Below, piece by piece: positions 16,967-24,625 of a stretch of DNA of 32,864 nt (positions are counted from its first letter, which is position 1; every line of letters starts with the position of its first letter). Origin of the DNA: Hungatella sp. UBA4396 (GTDB lineage Bacteria; Bacillota; Clostridia; Lachnospirales; Lachnospiraceae); the NCBI GenBank assembly GCA_002389905.1, contig DGRE01000056.1:1-32864 (forward strand), read 5' to 3'. The notes under the pieces were generated by a model. That model had not been told where the DNA came from and did not search any database. It saw nothing but the letters and a program-made list of their open reading frames with translations. The translations under genes were made by a program, and so were the position numbers.

Positions 16967-17021
16967 CCTTAAAGAATTTTAAGTATTATTTTATTAGTTT
17001 TTAAGAATGTGCCTGTATGAT
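16967..17021 (+). promoter_or_regulatory. citrate-island operator/promoter C (citrate transporter gene)
   Basis: CCTTAA (16967-16972), six bases, TTAAGT (16979-16984), sixteen bases, TTAAGA (17001-17006), nine bases, then TATGAT (17016-17021). All spacings equal those of sites A and B; the second block differs by one base. The sixteen-base spacer is AT-rich here, unlike A. Confidence 0.75.
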
Positions 17022-17065
17022 AAACCTATAAAAAAATAAATCTCATTAAAAGGGGGATCATTTTT

Positions 17066-18460
17066 ATGATTACTTTACTAGCATGGGCGATGATTATTGT
17101 TTTCCTTGTACTTGTCATGGCCAAAAAGTTACACCCGTTTACGGCATTGATCAGTGTGCCGTTAGTGTTTTCCTTTGTCGGCGTTTTTACCGGAGTAATG
17201 AAAACACCAATTGCAGCATACTTATCAAATCCTGATAAGGATGTTGTAGTAGCGCCTGAATCCTTATCCATTATGGATCAGATCATCGCACTGGGCAAGA
17301 TGTCACAGGATGGTTTGGTAAGCAGTGCTAAAACTGCATTCATGCTGCTTTTTGCCATTCTTTTCTTCTCCATCATGTTGAACGCCGGACTTTTTGACCC
17401 GGTTGTAAACACTGTTATCAAAATCGCCGGCGGAGATCCGGTGAAGGTACTTGTTGGAACAGCCATCGTAGCAGCAGCAGTTTCCTTAAACGGAGACGGA
17501 ACAACCACAACGTTGATCTGCTGTACCGCATTTATCCCGATTTACAAGAAGCTGAACTTAAAGATGCTTTATCTGGGAACCCTGGTTGTTTTAATGAACA
17601 CAATCATGAACCTGCTTCCATGGGGCGGCCCGACAGCTCGTGCTATGGCAGTTATGGAAGTAGAAGGCGGTCCTGTTCTTGCTGCTCTTGCTCCTGGTAT
17701 GGTTGTTTCCATCATCTACATGCTTGGCGTAGCCTTTTATCTGGGACTTAAGGAAAGAAAACGTGTAGGTATCCAGAAGTTCTCTCAGGCTGATATTGAG
17801 AGTGCCACTAAGTCTGATCCAGAGGTGGAAGCACTTAAGAGACCAAAACTCATCTGGTTCAATGCAATTTTAACAATCGGTACTGTAGCAATTCTGGTTA
17901 TGGATAAAGTTCCTTCAAACTTCCTTTTCCTGGTTGCATTTGTTATTGGTCTTATGGTGAACTACAGAAAGATCAAGGATCAGAAGAACCGTATTCAGGA
18001 CAATGCAGGTGATGCTCTTCAGGTTGTTATCCTGGTTATCGCTGCAGGAATGTTTTCCGGATTATTCGGAAAAACTGGTATGAGTGATGCCCTTGCAGAG
18101 AGTATTATCGCTGTACTTCCTACTTCCCTCGGAAGATGGTGGGGTCTGGTAACTGCAGTAGTTTCCGCACCAGGTACATTCTTCTTATCAAACGATGCTT
18201 ACTATTATGGAATTCTTCCTGTATTTGCAGAAGCCGGCAAGGGATTTGGTTATTCCGCCCTGAACATGACAGTTGCTTCCCTTCTGGGACAGGCATACCA
18301 TTTGCTCAGCCCTCTGGTAGCATTCATTTACCTGCTGTTAAACTTAACAGGTCTGGAAATGGGCGAATGGCAGAAGGAATCTGCAAAGTGGGCAACTGGA
18401 ATTTTCGTCATCTTCGTTATTGTTGCTGCAATAACAGGAGCGTGTCCGTTATTTATCTAA
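17066..18460 (+). CDS. CitMHS-family citrate transporter
   Basis: The 464-residue protein has about eleven or twelve hydrophobic segments and belongs to the CitMHS family of metal-citrate:proton symporters. Conserved stretches are SLNGDGTTTTLICCTAF (about 137-153) and LLPWGGPTARA (about 183-193) in the first half, and LSNDAYYYGILPV in the second. The family imports citrate complexed with Mg2+ or other divalent metals; which metal is used here is not readable. AAAGGGGG precedes the ATG. It is under operator C and lies upstream of oadB, matching uptake with the sodium-pump decarboxylase. Confidence 0.9.
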   Translation: MITLLAWAMIIVFLVLVMAKKLHPFTALISVPLVFSFVGVFTGVMKTPIAAYLSNPDKDVVVAPESLSIMDQIIALGKMSQDGLVSSAKTAFMLLFAILFFSIMLNAGLFDPVVNTVIKIAGGDPVKVLVGTAIVAAAVSLNGDGTTTTLICCTAFIPIYKKLNLKMLYLGTLVVLMNTIMNLLPWGGPTARAMAVMEVEGGPVLAALAPGMVVSIIYMLGVAFYLGLKERKRVGIQKFSQADIESATKSDPEVEALKRPKLIWFNAILTIGTVAILVMDKVPSNFLFLVAFVIGLMVNYRKIKDQKNRIQDNAGDALQVVILVIAAGMFSGLFGKTGMSDALAESIIAVLPTSLGRWWGLVTAVVSAPGTFFLSNDAYYYGILPVFAEAGKGFGYSALNMTVASLLGQAYHLLSPLVAFIYLLLNLTGLEMGEWQKESAKWATGIFVIFVIVAAITGACPLFI

Positions 18461-18522
18461 ATGCTGTTATAGAAATATCATGAAAGCCTGTGCCTTTATG
18501 GACGGTGTTGACATAAACACTT

Positions 18523-18574
18523 TTTATGAGAAGCTGGGATATGCCTTTCGGGGTAAAAGACAGCTTCTCATAAA
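18523..18574. repeat. perfect 14-base inverted repeat between the transporter gene and oadB
   Basis: TTTATGAGAAGCTG (18523-18536) and CAGCTTCTCATAAA (18561-18574) are exact complements around a 24-base loop. No T run follows on either strand, so it is not a clear terminator. It may be an intercistronic mRNA-processing or stabilising hairpin. The rest of the 211-base gap shows no complete promoter. Confidence 0.75.
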
Positions 18575-18671
18575 CCGTATCATAGGTACAAGCTTCTAAT
18601 TTACATGGCTTTTAAGGCGGCACTTTTTATTTAACCTATTACCATAGGCAGATTGAGATTGGAGACAACAT

Positions 18672-19790
18672 ATGAGTATTTTATTAGACGGCATACTATC
18701 ATTTACATGGCAGCAGGCAGTTATGATGCTGATCGGCTGCGCTTTAATGTATTTGGGTATTAAAAAAGAGTACGAACCGACTCTTCTCGTTCCCATGGGA
18801 CTGGGTACAATTTTAGTAAACTTCCCTATGTCCGGTATTATTACACAGGCCAGCACAGGAGTAGAGGGACCCTTCAACGTATTGTTTGATGCGGGTATTG
18901 ATACAGAACTGTTTCCCCTTCTGATTTTCATCGGAATCGGAGCTATGATCGACTTTGGTCCTCTTCTGCAGAATCCTTTTATGATGCTGTTTGGTGCGGC
19001 TGCCCAGTTCGGTATTTTCGGTACCGTTCTCATTGTAGTAATGTTTACAGACCTGGCTCTTCCGGAGGCAGCTTCCATAGGAATTATAGCAGCAGCAGAC
19101 GGTCCTACCAGTATCTTCGTTGCCGGACAGTTGGCGAAAAATCTGTTGGGCCCCATTACTGTGGCGGCATATTCGTATATGTCTCTGGTTCCTATCATTC
19201 AGCCACCTGTTATTAAGGCGCTTACCACCAAAAAAGAACGCCAGATCCACATGAAATATGAGCCTAAGTCTGTTTCAAAGACAGCTAAGATTCTGTTTCC
19301 TCTGGCAATCACCTTTGTTGCAGGCTTTGTAGCACCTATGTCCCTGCCTCTGATCGGCTTCTTGATGTTCGGTAATCTGCTGCGTGAGTGCGGCGTACTG
19401 GACCGCTTAAGTGCAACCGCTCAGAATGAGCTGGTAAACATTATCAGCATTCTGCTGGGTCTTACTATTTCCGTAAAGATGACAGCAGATGAATTCTTAA
19501 ACTTAAAAACATTGATGATCATTGCCTTTGGTCTTTTGGGCTTTGTTTTCGACACGGCAGGCGGTGTACTGTTTGCAAAACTACTTAACTTATTCCGCAA
19601 GGAGAAGATCAACCCCATGGTCGGTGCGGCAGGAATTTCTGCATTCCCCATGAGCAGCCGTGTAATCCAGAAGATGGCGACAGCAGAAGATCCTCAGAAC
19701 TTTATTCTCATGCATGCAGCGGGAGCCAATGTATCTGGACAGATCGCATCGGTAGTTGCAGGCGGATTGCTGCTTTCCTACTTCATGTAA
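18672..19790 (+). CDS. oadB: sodium-pumping decarboxylase beta subunit (OadB/MmdB/GcdB family)
   Basis: The 372-residue integral membrane subunit decarboxylates carboxybiotin and couples this to Na+ export. Family segments include GIGAMIDFGPLLQNP, the AADGPTSIFVAG helix region, YSYMSLVPIIQPP, and the C-terminal GAAGISAFPMSSRVIQ and MHAAGANVSGQIASV. The length is close to the family norm. TTGGAGAC precedes the ATG. It is separated by about 8.5 kb from the carboxyltransferase operon that must feed it, and it is co-oriented with the citrate transporter upstream and a tiny OadG-like gene downstream. OadB is used as the symbol because of the citrate context; the family does not separate oxaloacetate from methylmalonyl-CoA pumps by sequence at this level. 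Confidence 0.93.
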   Translation: MSILLDGILSFTWQQAVMMLIGCALMYLGIKKEYEPTLLVPMGLGTILVNFPMSGIITQASTGVEGPFNVLFDAGIDTELFPLLIFIGIGAMIDFGPLLQNPFMMLFGAAAQFGIFGTVLIVVMFTDLALPEAASIGIIAAADGPTSIFVAGQLAKNLLGPITVAAYSYMSLVPIIQPPVIKALTTKKERQIHMKYEPKSVSKTAKILFPLAITFVAGFVAPMSLPLIGFLMFGNLLRECGVLDRLSATAQNELVNIISILLGLTISVKMTADEFLNLKTLMIIAFGLLGFVFDTAGGVLFAKLLNLFRKEKINPMVGAAGISAFPMSSRVIQKMATAEDPQNFILMHAAGANVSGQIASVVAGGLLLSYFM

Positions 19791-19856
19791 GTGTAAAAGG
19801 ATTACTTCTATAACTATAAATTTGCGTTGCCTCTCGCAGGCAGGATGGAGGAACAG

Positions 19857-19988
19857 ATGTCAGAGATCATGGTGCAGGCATTAGAATTGCTGGGCTTAGG
19901 CATGGGCGGTATTTTTATCGTAATGTTTTTGCTCTATGGTATTTCACAGCTTCTTTTAAAGCTGACTGCTCCTAAGAAAGAAGATTAA
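19857..19988 (+). CDS. very short OadG-type gamma subunit
   Basis: This 43-residue protein is MSEIMVQALELLGLGMGG followed by a hydrophobic membrane helix (about residues 17-37) and a basic end, KLTAPKKED. The LxLLGLGMGxIFIVMxLL pattern is the N-terminal membrane helix of OadG-family subunits. It lacks the long linker and conserved tail seen in the first OadG gene near 7.3 kb. TGGAGG lies 7 bases before ATG 19857; an in-frame ATG at 19845 overlaps that site and is less likely. It follows oadB by 66 bases and ends the transporter-oadB unit. Confidence 0.8.
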   Translation: MSEIMVQALELLGLGMGGIFIVMFLLYGISQLLLKLTAPKKED

Positions 19989-20030
19989 CAGGAGCACAAT
20001 TAAATCCTAAAAATAAAATTAATTCAGGTG

Positions 20031-20061
20031 AAGCGTTGGAAGTAAATTCCGGCGCTTTTCC
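20031..20061 (+). terminator. rho-independent terminator after the oadB unit
   Basis: AAGCGTTGGAA (20031-20041) pairs with TTCCGGCGCTT (20047-20057) with two G-U pairs and a GTAAA loop, followed by TTTCCT. It closes the citrate island. Confidence 0.65.
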
Positions 20062-20145
20062 TATTGTCCGGGGAGAATGTCTGTTTCATAATTTTAAAGA
20101 TTTTCTTACAAATATATCCATTTGTGCCAACTTTGCCCGATGTGG

Positions 20146-20175
20146 TTGACACATGGTATAATTTGTCATTATAAT
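20146..20175 (+). promoter_or_regulatory. strong sigma-A promoter of the dockerin/cohesin operon
   Basis: TTGACA (20146-20151) and TATAAT (20170-20175), both perfect, are separated by 18 bases. The roughly 85-base leader contains a hairpin, GTCTGGT (20186-20192) with ACCAGAC (20207-20213). I saw no recognisable riboswitch. Confidence 0.75.
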
Positions 20176-20266
20176 ATGTAGAGAAGTCTGGTTTGCCTTT
20201 TGGTTCACCAGACATCTGATCCGTATGGAAAATTAAAATACAAGAGGACATATTTGGGAGAAACAG

Positions 20267-22651
20267 ATGAAAAAGTATAAAAAAGCTCGTAAGATGGCCC
20301 TGATTCTGGCCAGTGTCCTGGTGCTGGATTCTTACATGGGAATGGTTTCGCCATACATAGATGGATATGCTTATACGGAGAAGGCTGCAGCGGTCAATGC
20401 GACTTCGCTGAATGTGAGGAGCGGGCCGGGCACATCCTATTCCATTGTTACAAAACTGACAAATGGAGCATCGGTTACGGTAATTGATGAGAAGAATGCA
20501 TCGGATGGAGCGCTGTGGTACCAGATCCGGGTCACCGGTTCGGGAGGACAGGCTGTGACAGGCTATGTTTCCAAAAGCTATCTCCGGTTTCCGGCAGCCT
20601 ATACCAGCAATGCGGATTTTGAGTCTAAGCTTACGGCAGAAGGCTTTCCGGAAAGCTATAAGGTACGGCTTCGGGAGCTCCATGCACTTTATCCGGGCTG
20701 GGTGTTCAAGGCCCAGCATACGAATTTAGACTGGAATTCGGCTGTTATGGAGCAGAGCAAGGTGGGAAAGAACCTGGTTCACACCAGCAGCCTTTCCTCC
20801 TGGAAGTCTACGGAAAGCGGCGCCTATAACTGGGATACCAGCAGCTGGATCGGTTATGACGGCAGCTCCTGGGTGACTGCTTCAGGGGACATTGTAAAAT
20901 ATTATATGGACCCCAGAAACTTTTTGGATGAAACCAATGTATTTCAGTTTCTGACCCATACATATGACGGAAATAAACAGACAGCCGCAGGGCTGGAAAC
21001 TATGATAAAGGGAACCTTCTTATCCGGCCAGTCTTCAGTTGGAGCTTCTTCCGGCAGCGGCTCTCCCGGCAGTAATTCAGAAGGCAGCTCCGGTGGATCA
21101 GGACCTGTAAGCCCTGCAGGCCCGGGAGAAGCCATAGGTCCCGGTGAGACGGAAGGGTCCGGCAATGTCAGCCTGGAAGGACCTCAGGCTTCCATCAGCC
21201 TTAATCAGCCCGATATTCTCATGGTATACGGTCCCGGGGCAAACTTACCAGGCCCTTCCTCCCCAGGCACATCGGGAGGCTCAGGAGGTTCAGGAACCAC
21301 AGGAACCGTTACTGGAAGCAGCTCTTATGTGAGCATGATCATGAATGCGGCTGCCCAGTCCGGAGTGAATCCTTATGTTCTGGCTGCCATGATCATTCAG
21401 GAGCAGGGCTCCTCGGGTGTGGGAAAAAGCGTGTCGGGCTCAGAGTCCGGATACGAGGGATATTATAACTTTTTTAATATTGAAGCATACCAGTCTGGAA
21501 CCATGAGTGCCGTACAGAGAGGCTTGTGGTGGGCTTCCCAGGCAGGCAGCTATAACAGGCCGTGGAATTCTCCCGAAAGTTCTATTTTAGGAGGAGCCTT
21601 TTATTATGGCAATAATTATGTAAAAGTTGGGCAGGATACATTTTATCTGAAGAAATTTAATGTCCAGGGTGCCAATCTTCACAAGCACCAGTATATGACC
21701 AATGTCCAGGGAGCCGCCTCTGAGGGAGCTGTCTTTTCAAAGGCGTACAACAGCGACATGAAAAAAACAGCCCTTGAATTTAAGATTCCGGTTTATAACA
21801 ATATGCCGGGCAATGCCTGCAGCCAGCCTACAGGCACCGGAAGTCCCAACAATAAGCTGTCAGGCTTAAGCGTGTCGGGCTTGTCCCTGACACCTTCCTT
21901 CAGCCGGGATACCATGGAGTACAACCTGATTGTGGATCCTTCTGTAACTAATATCACCGTAAACGCATCACCTCTTGATTCCGGTGCCTCGGTAGGCGGA
22001 GCAGGAAATATTACGCTTCAAAGCGGTAATAATGACATAAAAATTGCAGTAACTGCGCAAAATGGAACTGTAAGGGAATATGTGCTTCATGTGGTGCGTC
22101 AAAACGGCGGTCCCACTTCATCACCGACAGCACCTGACGGAAGTTCCTCAGGAAATACTTCAGGAAGCACTAATGGGTCCGGCAATACTTCTTCGGGCGG
22201 CACTTCGGTTGGACCTGGAAGCGGTATAGGTCCGGGAGTATCGAAGCCTTCCACCGGCAGCTCAGAGGGAACACCTGGAGGAAGCAATGTGACCATAGCC
22301 CCTGACGGCTCTTCAGGCATGTCTTCCCATACATCAGGATCGGCGGCAGTCATCGGACAGGGGCCGGGATCTGCCCAGGTGACGGATCAGATGACGACAG
22401 TCTCCCGCCAGTCCCAGACGGAGCAGACAGCAGCCGCCGGGACTTCTTCCCCTCAGCCTTCTTCCGGCGGAGCCGGTGATATCAATGGAGACGGGAAGAT
22501 CAACAGCCTGGATGTTTTGAAGCTGCAGCGTTTTCTCCTGGGCCTGGAAACTTTGACGGCAGGAGGACAAAAATCAGCCGATCTAAACGGAGACGGCAAG
22601 GTGAATTCCCAGGATATTTTGCTTCTTCAGAAGAAAGTCCTTGGGCTTTGA
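20267..22651 (+). CDS. secreted SH3b / glucosaminidase / cadherin-like protein with C-terminal type I dockerin
   Basis: This is a 794-residue exported cell-wall enzyme. It has an N-terminal signal region (1-37) and a bacterial SH3 domain (about 42-108, with TSLNVRSGPGTSY). A conserved module (112-251) is followed by a Gly/Ser/Pro-rich insertion (251-350) and a glucosaminidase domain (about 352-480) with AAMIIQEQGSSG, probable catalytic Glu379, and the YYNFFNI motif. A cadherin-like beta-sandwich (about 528-612) and a second low-complexity linker (613-735) lead to a type I dockerin (737-794). The dockerin has two Ca2+-binding repeats, DINGDGKINSLD and DLNGDGKVNSQD. It should cleave glycan strands of peptidoglycan. 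The dockerin implies a cohesin partner, encoded 38 bases downstream. GGGAGA precedes the ATG. Confidence 0.88.
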   Translation: MKKYKKARKMALILASVLVLDSYMGMVSPYIDGYAYTEKAAAVNATSLNVRSGPGTSYSIVTKLTNGASVTVIDEKNASDGALWYQIRVTGSGGQAVTGYVSKSYLRFPAAYTSNADFESKLTAEGFPESYKVRLRELHALYPGWVFKAQHTNLDWNSAVMEQSKVGKNLVHTSSLSSWKSTESGAYNWDTSSWIGYDGSSWVTASGDIVKYYMDPRNFLDETNVFQFLTHTYDGNKQTAAGLETMIKGTFLSGQSSVGASSGSGSPGSNSEGSSGGSGPVSPAGPGEAIGPGETEGSGNVSLEGPQASISLNQPDILMVYGPGANLPGPSSPGTSGGSGGSGTTGTVTGSSSYVSMIMNAAAQSGVNPYVLAAMIIQEQGSSGVGKSVSGSESGYEGYYNFFNIEAYQSGTMSAVQRGLWWASQAGSYNRPWNSPESSILGGAFYYGNNYVKVGQDTFYLKKFNVQGANLHKHQYMTNVQGAASEGAVFSKAYNSDMKKTALEFKIPVYNNMPGNACSQPTGTGSPNNKLSGLSVSGLSLTPSFSRDTMEYNLIVDPSVTNITVNASPLDSGASVGGAGNITLQSGNNDIKIAVTAQNGTVREYVLHVVRQNGGPTSSPTAPDGSSSGNTSGSTNGSGNTSSGGTSVGPGSGIGPGVSKPSTGSSEGTPGGSNVTIAPDGSSGMSSHTSGSAAVIGQGPGSAQVTDQMTTVSRQSQTEQTAAAGTSSPQPSSGGAGDINGDGKINSLDVLKLQRFLLGLETLTAGGQKSADLNGDGKVNSQDILLLQKKVLGL

Positions 22652-22689
22652 TAGAAGAGGAAGCGCCCTTGGGGCAGAGAAGAGGAAAA

Positions 22690-24480
22690 ATGAACAAGAA
22701 ACTGAAAAAACTCATAGCCAGCCTGATGCTGGCCTGTATGATTGCGGCGGCAGGCGGTCCTTTTGGACAGATGGTGTCCTGGGCGGCAGATGCTAAAATA
22801 GCTTTTTCCGACCCGTCGGTCATGGTAGGCAATGAAGTGACTGTATCCATGAAGGTGACCAGCGATACTGCCCTGGGAACAGCGGAGATCATGCTGTCTT
22901 ATGATTCCACTATTCTGGAGTTTGTGAGCGGCACCAGCGCCAACGGAGGCGCAGGAGCCATTAAGGTTTTGGGGACCATGGAGTCCTCAGATCAGAAGGC
23001 ATTTAATTTTCAACTGAAATTCAAAACCCTGCAGGCAGGAAATGCTCAGATTAACGTGACCTCCCAGGAAATTTACGATATCAATTCCCAGGCTATTTCC
23101 GTAAGCAAGCAGGGAAACTCCACGGTTAAGGTCACATCCCCGGCTACCTATTCAAAGGATGCCACCTTAAAATCATTGAAAATAGCTCCCGGAACCCTGA
23201 GTCCTGATTTTTCTCCTGAGGTGGAAAGCTACACAGCCCAGGTAGATGGGAACACAGCGGATCTGGTGGTCAATGCAGTGGCAGCCAATGCCGGGGCCCG
23301 TGTGGCTCTCCAGGGAGAAAAGGGCTTAAAGGCCGGAGAAAACCAGGTAGTTGTAAAGGTGACCGCAGAAGACGGACAAACAGTCCGCAATTATACCATT
23401 CAGGTTACAAAGGGAGATGGTGAAACTGCGGCTTCTGAAACCGATGGCTCCGGCGAAACCGTTGAGGCTTCCTTTGGAGAAGCGACAGCTGTGATCGACG
23501 GAACCGTATACAACGTGGCCTCCTCCTTTGAAGAAGCTTCCCTTCCGGAGGGATTTGAAGCAGGAACTTACCAGTACAAGGGCAATGAGGTCATGGCCGG
23601 ACATGGACTGGAAAAAGAACTTCTTCTGCTTTACTTAGAGGATTCGGAAGGAAACGGCGGATTCTATATCTATAACGAGGGAGCCGATTCCTGGTCCAGG
23701 TTTGTACAGGTAGAAACCACCTCAAAGGCCATTGTCATTATCCCTATAGATGAGGAAGCAGCCATACCCGAAGGCTTCCAGGAGCGTCCGGTGGATATTG
23801 ACGGCGTGCGGGTGACTGGCTGGGCTGCGGTTACAGAAGCAGAGCCTCAGTACTGTCTCTTCTACGCTATGAACTGGAACGGAGAGAAGTACTTCTACCG
23901 CTATGACCTTTCAGAAAAAACCATTCAGAGGTACTTTGCTTCCGGCGTGTCCTATGAAAAGCATATGGAGCTGGCAAATACCTACGATTCACTGGTCAAG
24001 GATTACCGCATACAATTTTACATTCTCATCGGTGTGGGTCTGGTTGCATTGATTCTGTTTGCCGTTCTCGTCATGATGATGAAAAAAGGAAATGGCCCCG
24101 GATCAGGACTTCCGGATAAGAACAGAGTGAGACCGGATGATGACGGGGAATTCAGAGATGAAAATTTCCGTGAGGAACGGAGAGATGTACCATCTTCCAG
24201 AATCAGAAGGTACACCAGGGAAGAGTTTGAAAATACGCCACCAGAGGATCTGGGAGAGTTTGAGAGCGCACCTTCAGAACGCAGGAGAGGATATGAAAGT
24301 ACACGTTCAGAAGAACAGGCAGAGATCAGGCGGGAAGCCGAAGCCGGAGCTGAGGCGGATATAGATGATGACGAATTCCTTCAGGAAGTCAGCCTGGAGG
24401 AAATGGAGCAGGACTTGCCATCTTACGAAATAGAAGAAGACGATGATTTTGAATTCATTGATCTGGACGATGAAGAATAG
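22690..24480 (+). CDS. membrane-anchored cohesin-domain protein
   Basis: This is a 596-residue type I membrane protein. It has a signal peptide (about 1-33) and a cohesin domain (about 34-149, opening with the cohesin-like KIAFSDPSVMVGNEVTVSMK). A cadherin-like beta-sandwich follows (153-241, closing with GQTVRNYTIQVTKG), then an extracellular region (255-440) of unknown fold rich in Tyr and Trp. The single membrane helix is at 443-465, and the cytosolic tail of about 130 residues is very acidic and ends in DDDFEFIDLDDEE. ATG 22690 was chosen because AGAGG lies nearby and a signal peptide follows directly; a TTG 14 codons earlier overlaps the upstream gene. The cohesin should bind the dockerin of the upstream gene product, tethering that hydrolase to the membrane. 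Confidence 0.85.
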   Translation: MNKKLKKLIASLMLACMIAAAGGPFGQMVSWAADAKIAFSDPSVMVGNEVTVSMKVTSDTALGTAEIMLSYDSTILEFVSGTSANGGAGAIKVLGTMESSDQKAFNFQLKFKTLQAGNAQINVTSQEIYDINSQAISVSKQGNSTVKVTSPATYSKDATLKSLKIAPGTLSPDFSPEVESYTAQVDGNTADLVVNAVAANAGARVALQGEKGLKAGENQVVVKVTAEDGQTVRNYTIQVTKGDGETAASETDGSGETVEASFGEATAVIDGTVYNVASSFEEASLPEGFEAGTYQYKGNEVMAGHGLEKELLLLYLEDSEGNGGFYIYNEGADSWSRFVQVETTSKAIVIIPIDEEAAIPEGFQERPVDIDGVRVTGWAAVTEAEPQYCLFYAMNWNGEKYFYRYDLSEKTIQRYFASGVSYEKHMELANTYDSLVKDYRIQFYILIGVGLVALILFAVLVMMMKKGNGPGSGLPDKNRVRPDDDGEFRDENFREERRDVPSSRIRRYTREEFENTPPEDLGEFESAPSERRRGYESTRSEEQAEIRREAEAGAEADIDDDEFLQEVSLEEMEQDLPSYEIEEDDDFEFIDLDDEE

Positions 24481-24501
24481 ATATGAAAAGACAGCAGATA
24501 A

Positions 24502-24532
24502 AACGGTTCCGGGGGAAAACCCCGGAACCGTT
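24502..24532. terminator. strong hairpin after the cohesin gene
   Basis: AACGGTTCCGGGG (24502-24514) and CCCCGGAACCGTT (24520-24532) form a perfect 13-base-pair stem with a GAAAA loop. The T run on the plus strand is poor, so termination efficiency is uncertain, but nothing else separates the two operons. Confidence 0.65.
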
Positions 24533-24562
24533 CTGCATAAGGTGATTCAGAAAATTATCCCA

Positions 24563-24591
24563 TTGAAAAAGCCGATCATATGTGCTATTAT
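24563..24591 (+). promoter_or_regulatory. promoter of the GntR-mcsA-mcsB-clpC operon
   Basis: TTGAAA (24563-24568) and TATTAT (24586-24591) are separated by 17 bases. Two TATAAC direct repeats (24595 and 24604) lie at the likely transcription start and could be an autoregulatory operator. No CtsR-type GGTCAAA tandem heptamer was found here. Confidence 0.6.
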
Positions 24592-24625
24592 GTGTATAAC
24601 AGATATAACGAAAGATGGTGAGAAG

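Noticed and set aside
18600..18640. Fourth copy of the citrate operator upstream of oadB
   Set aside because: TTAAGG occurs at 18612-18617, but the upstream CCTTAA and the TTAAGA 22 bases downstream are missing.
20176..20266. Riboswitch in the leader of the dockerin gene
   Set aside because: Only a 7-base-pair hairpin is present, with no conserved aptamer core of a known class.
24533..24625. CtsR operator (tandem GGTCAAA heptamers) before the clpC operon
   Set aside because: No such tandem repeat was found; single GGTCAA-like words occur only inside coding sequence.
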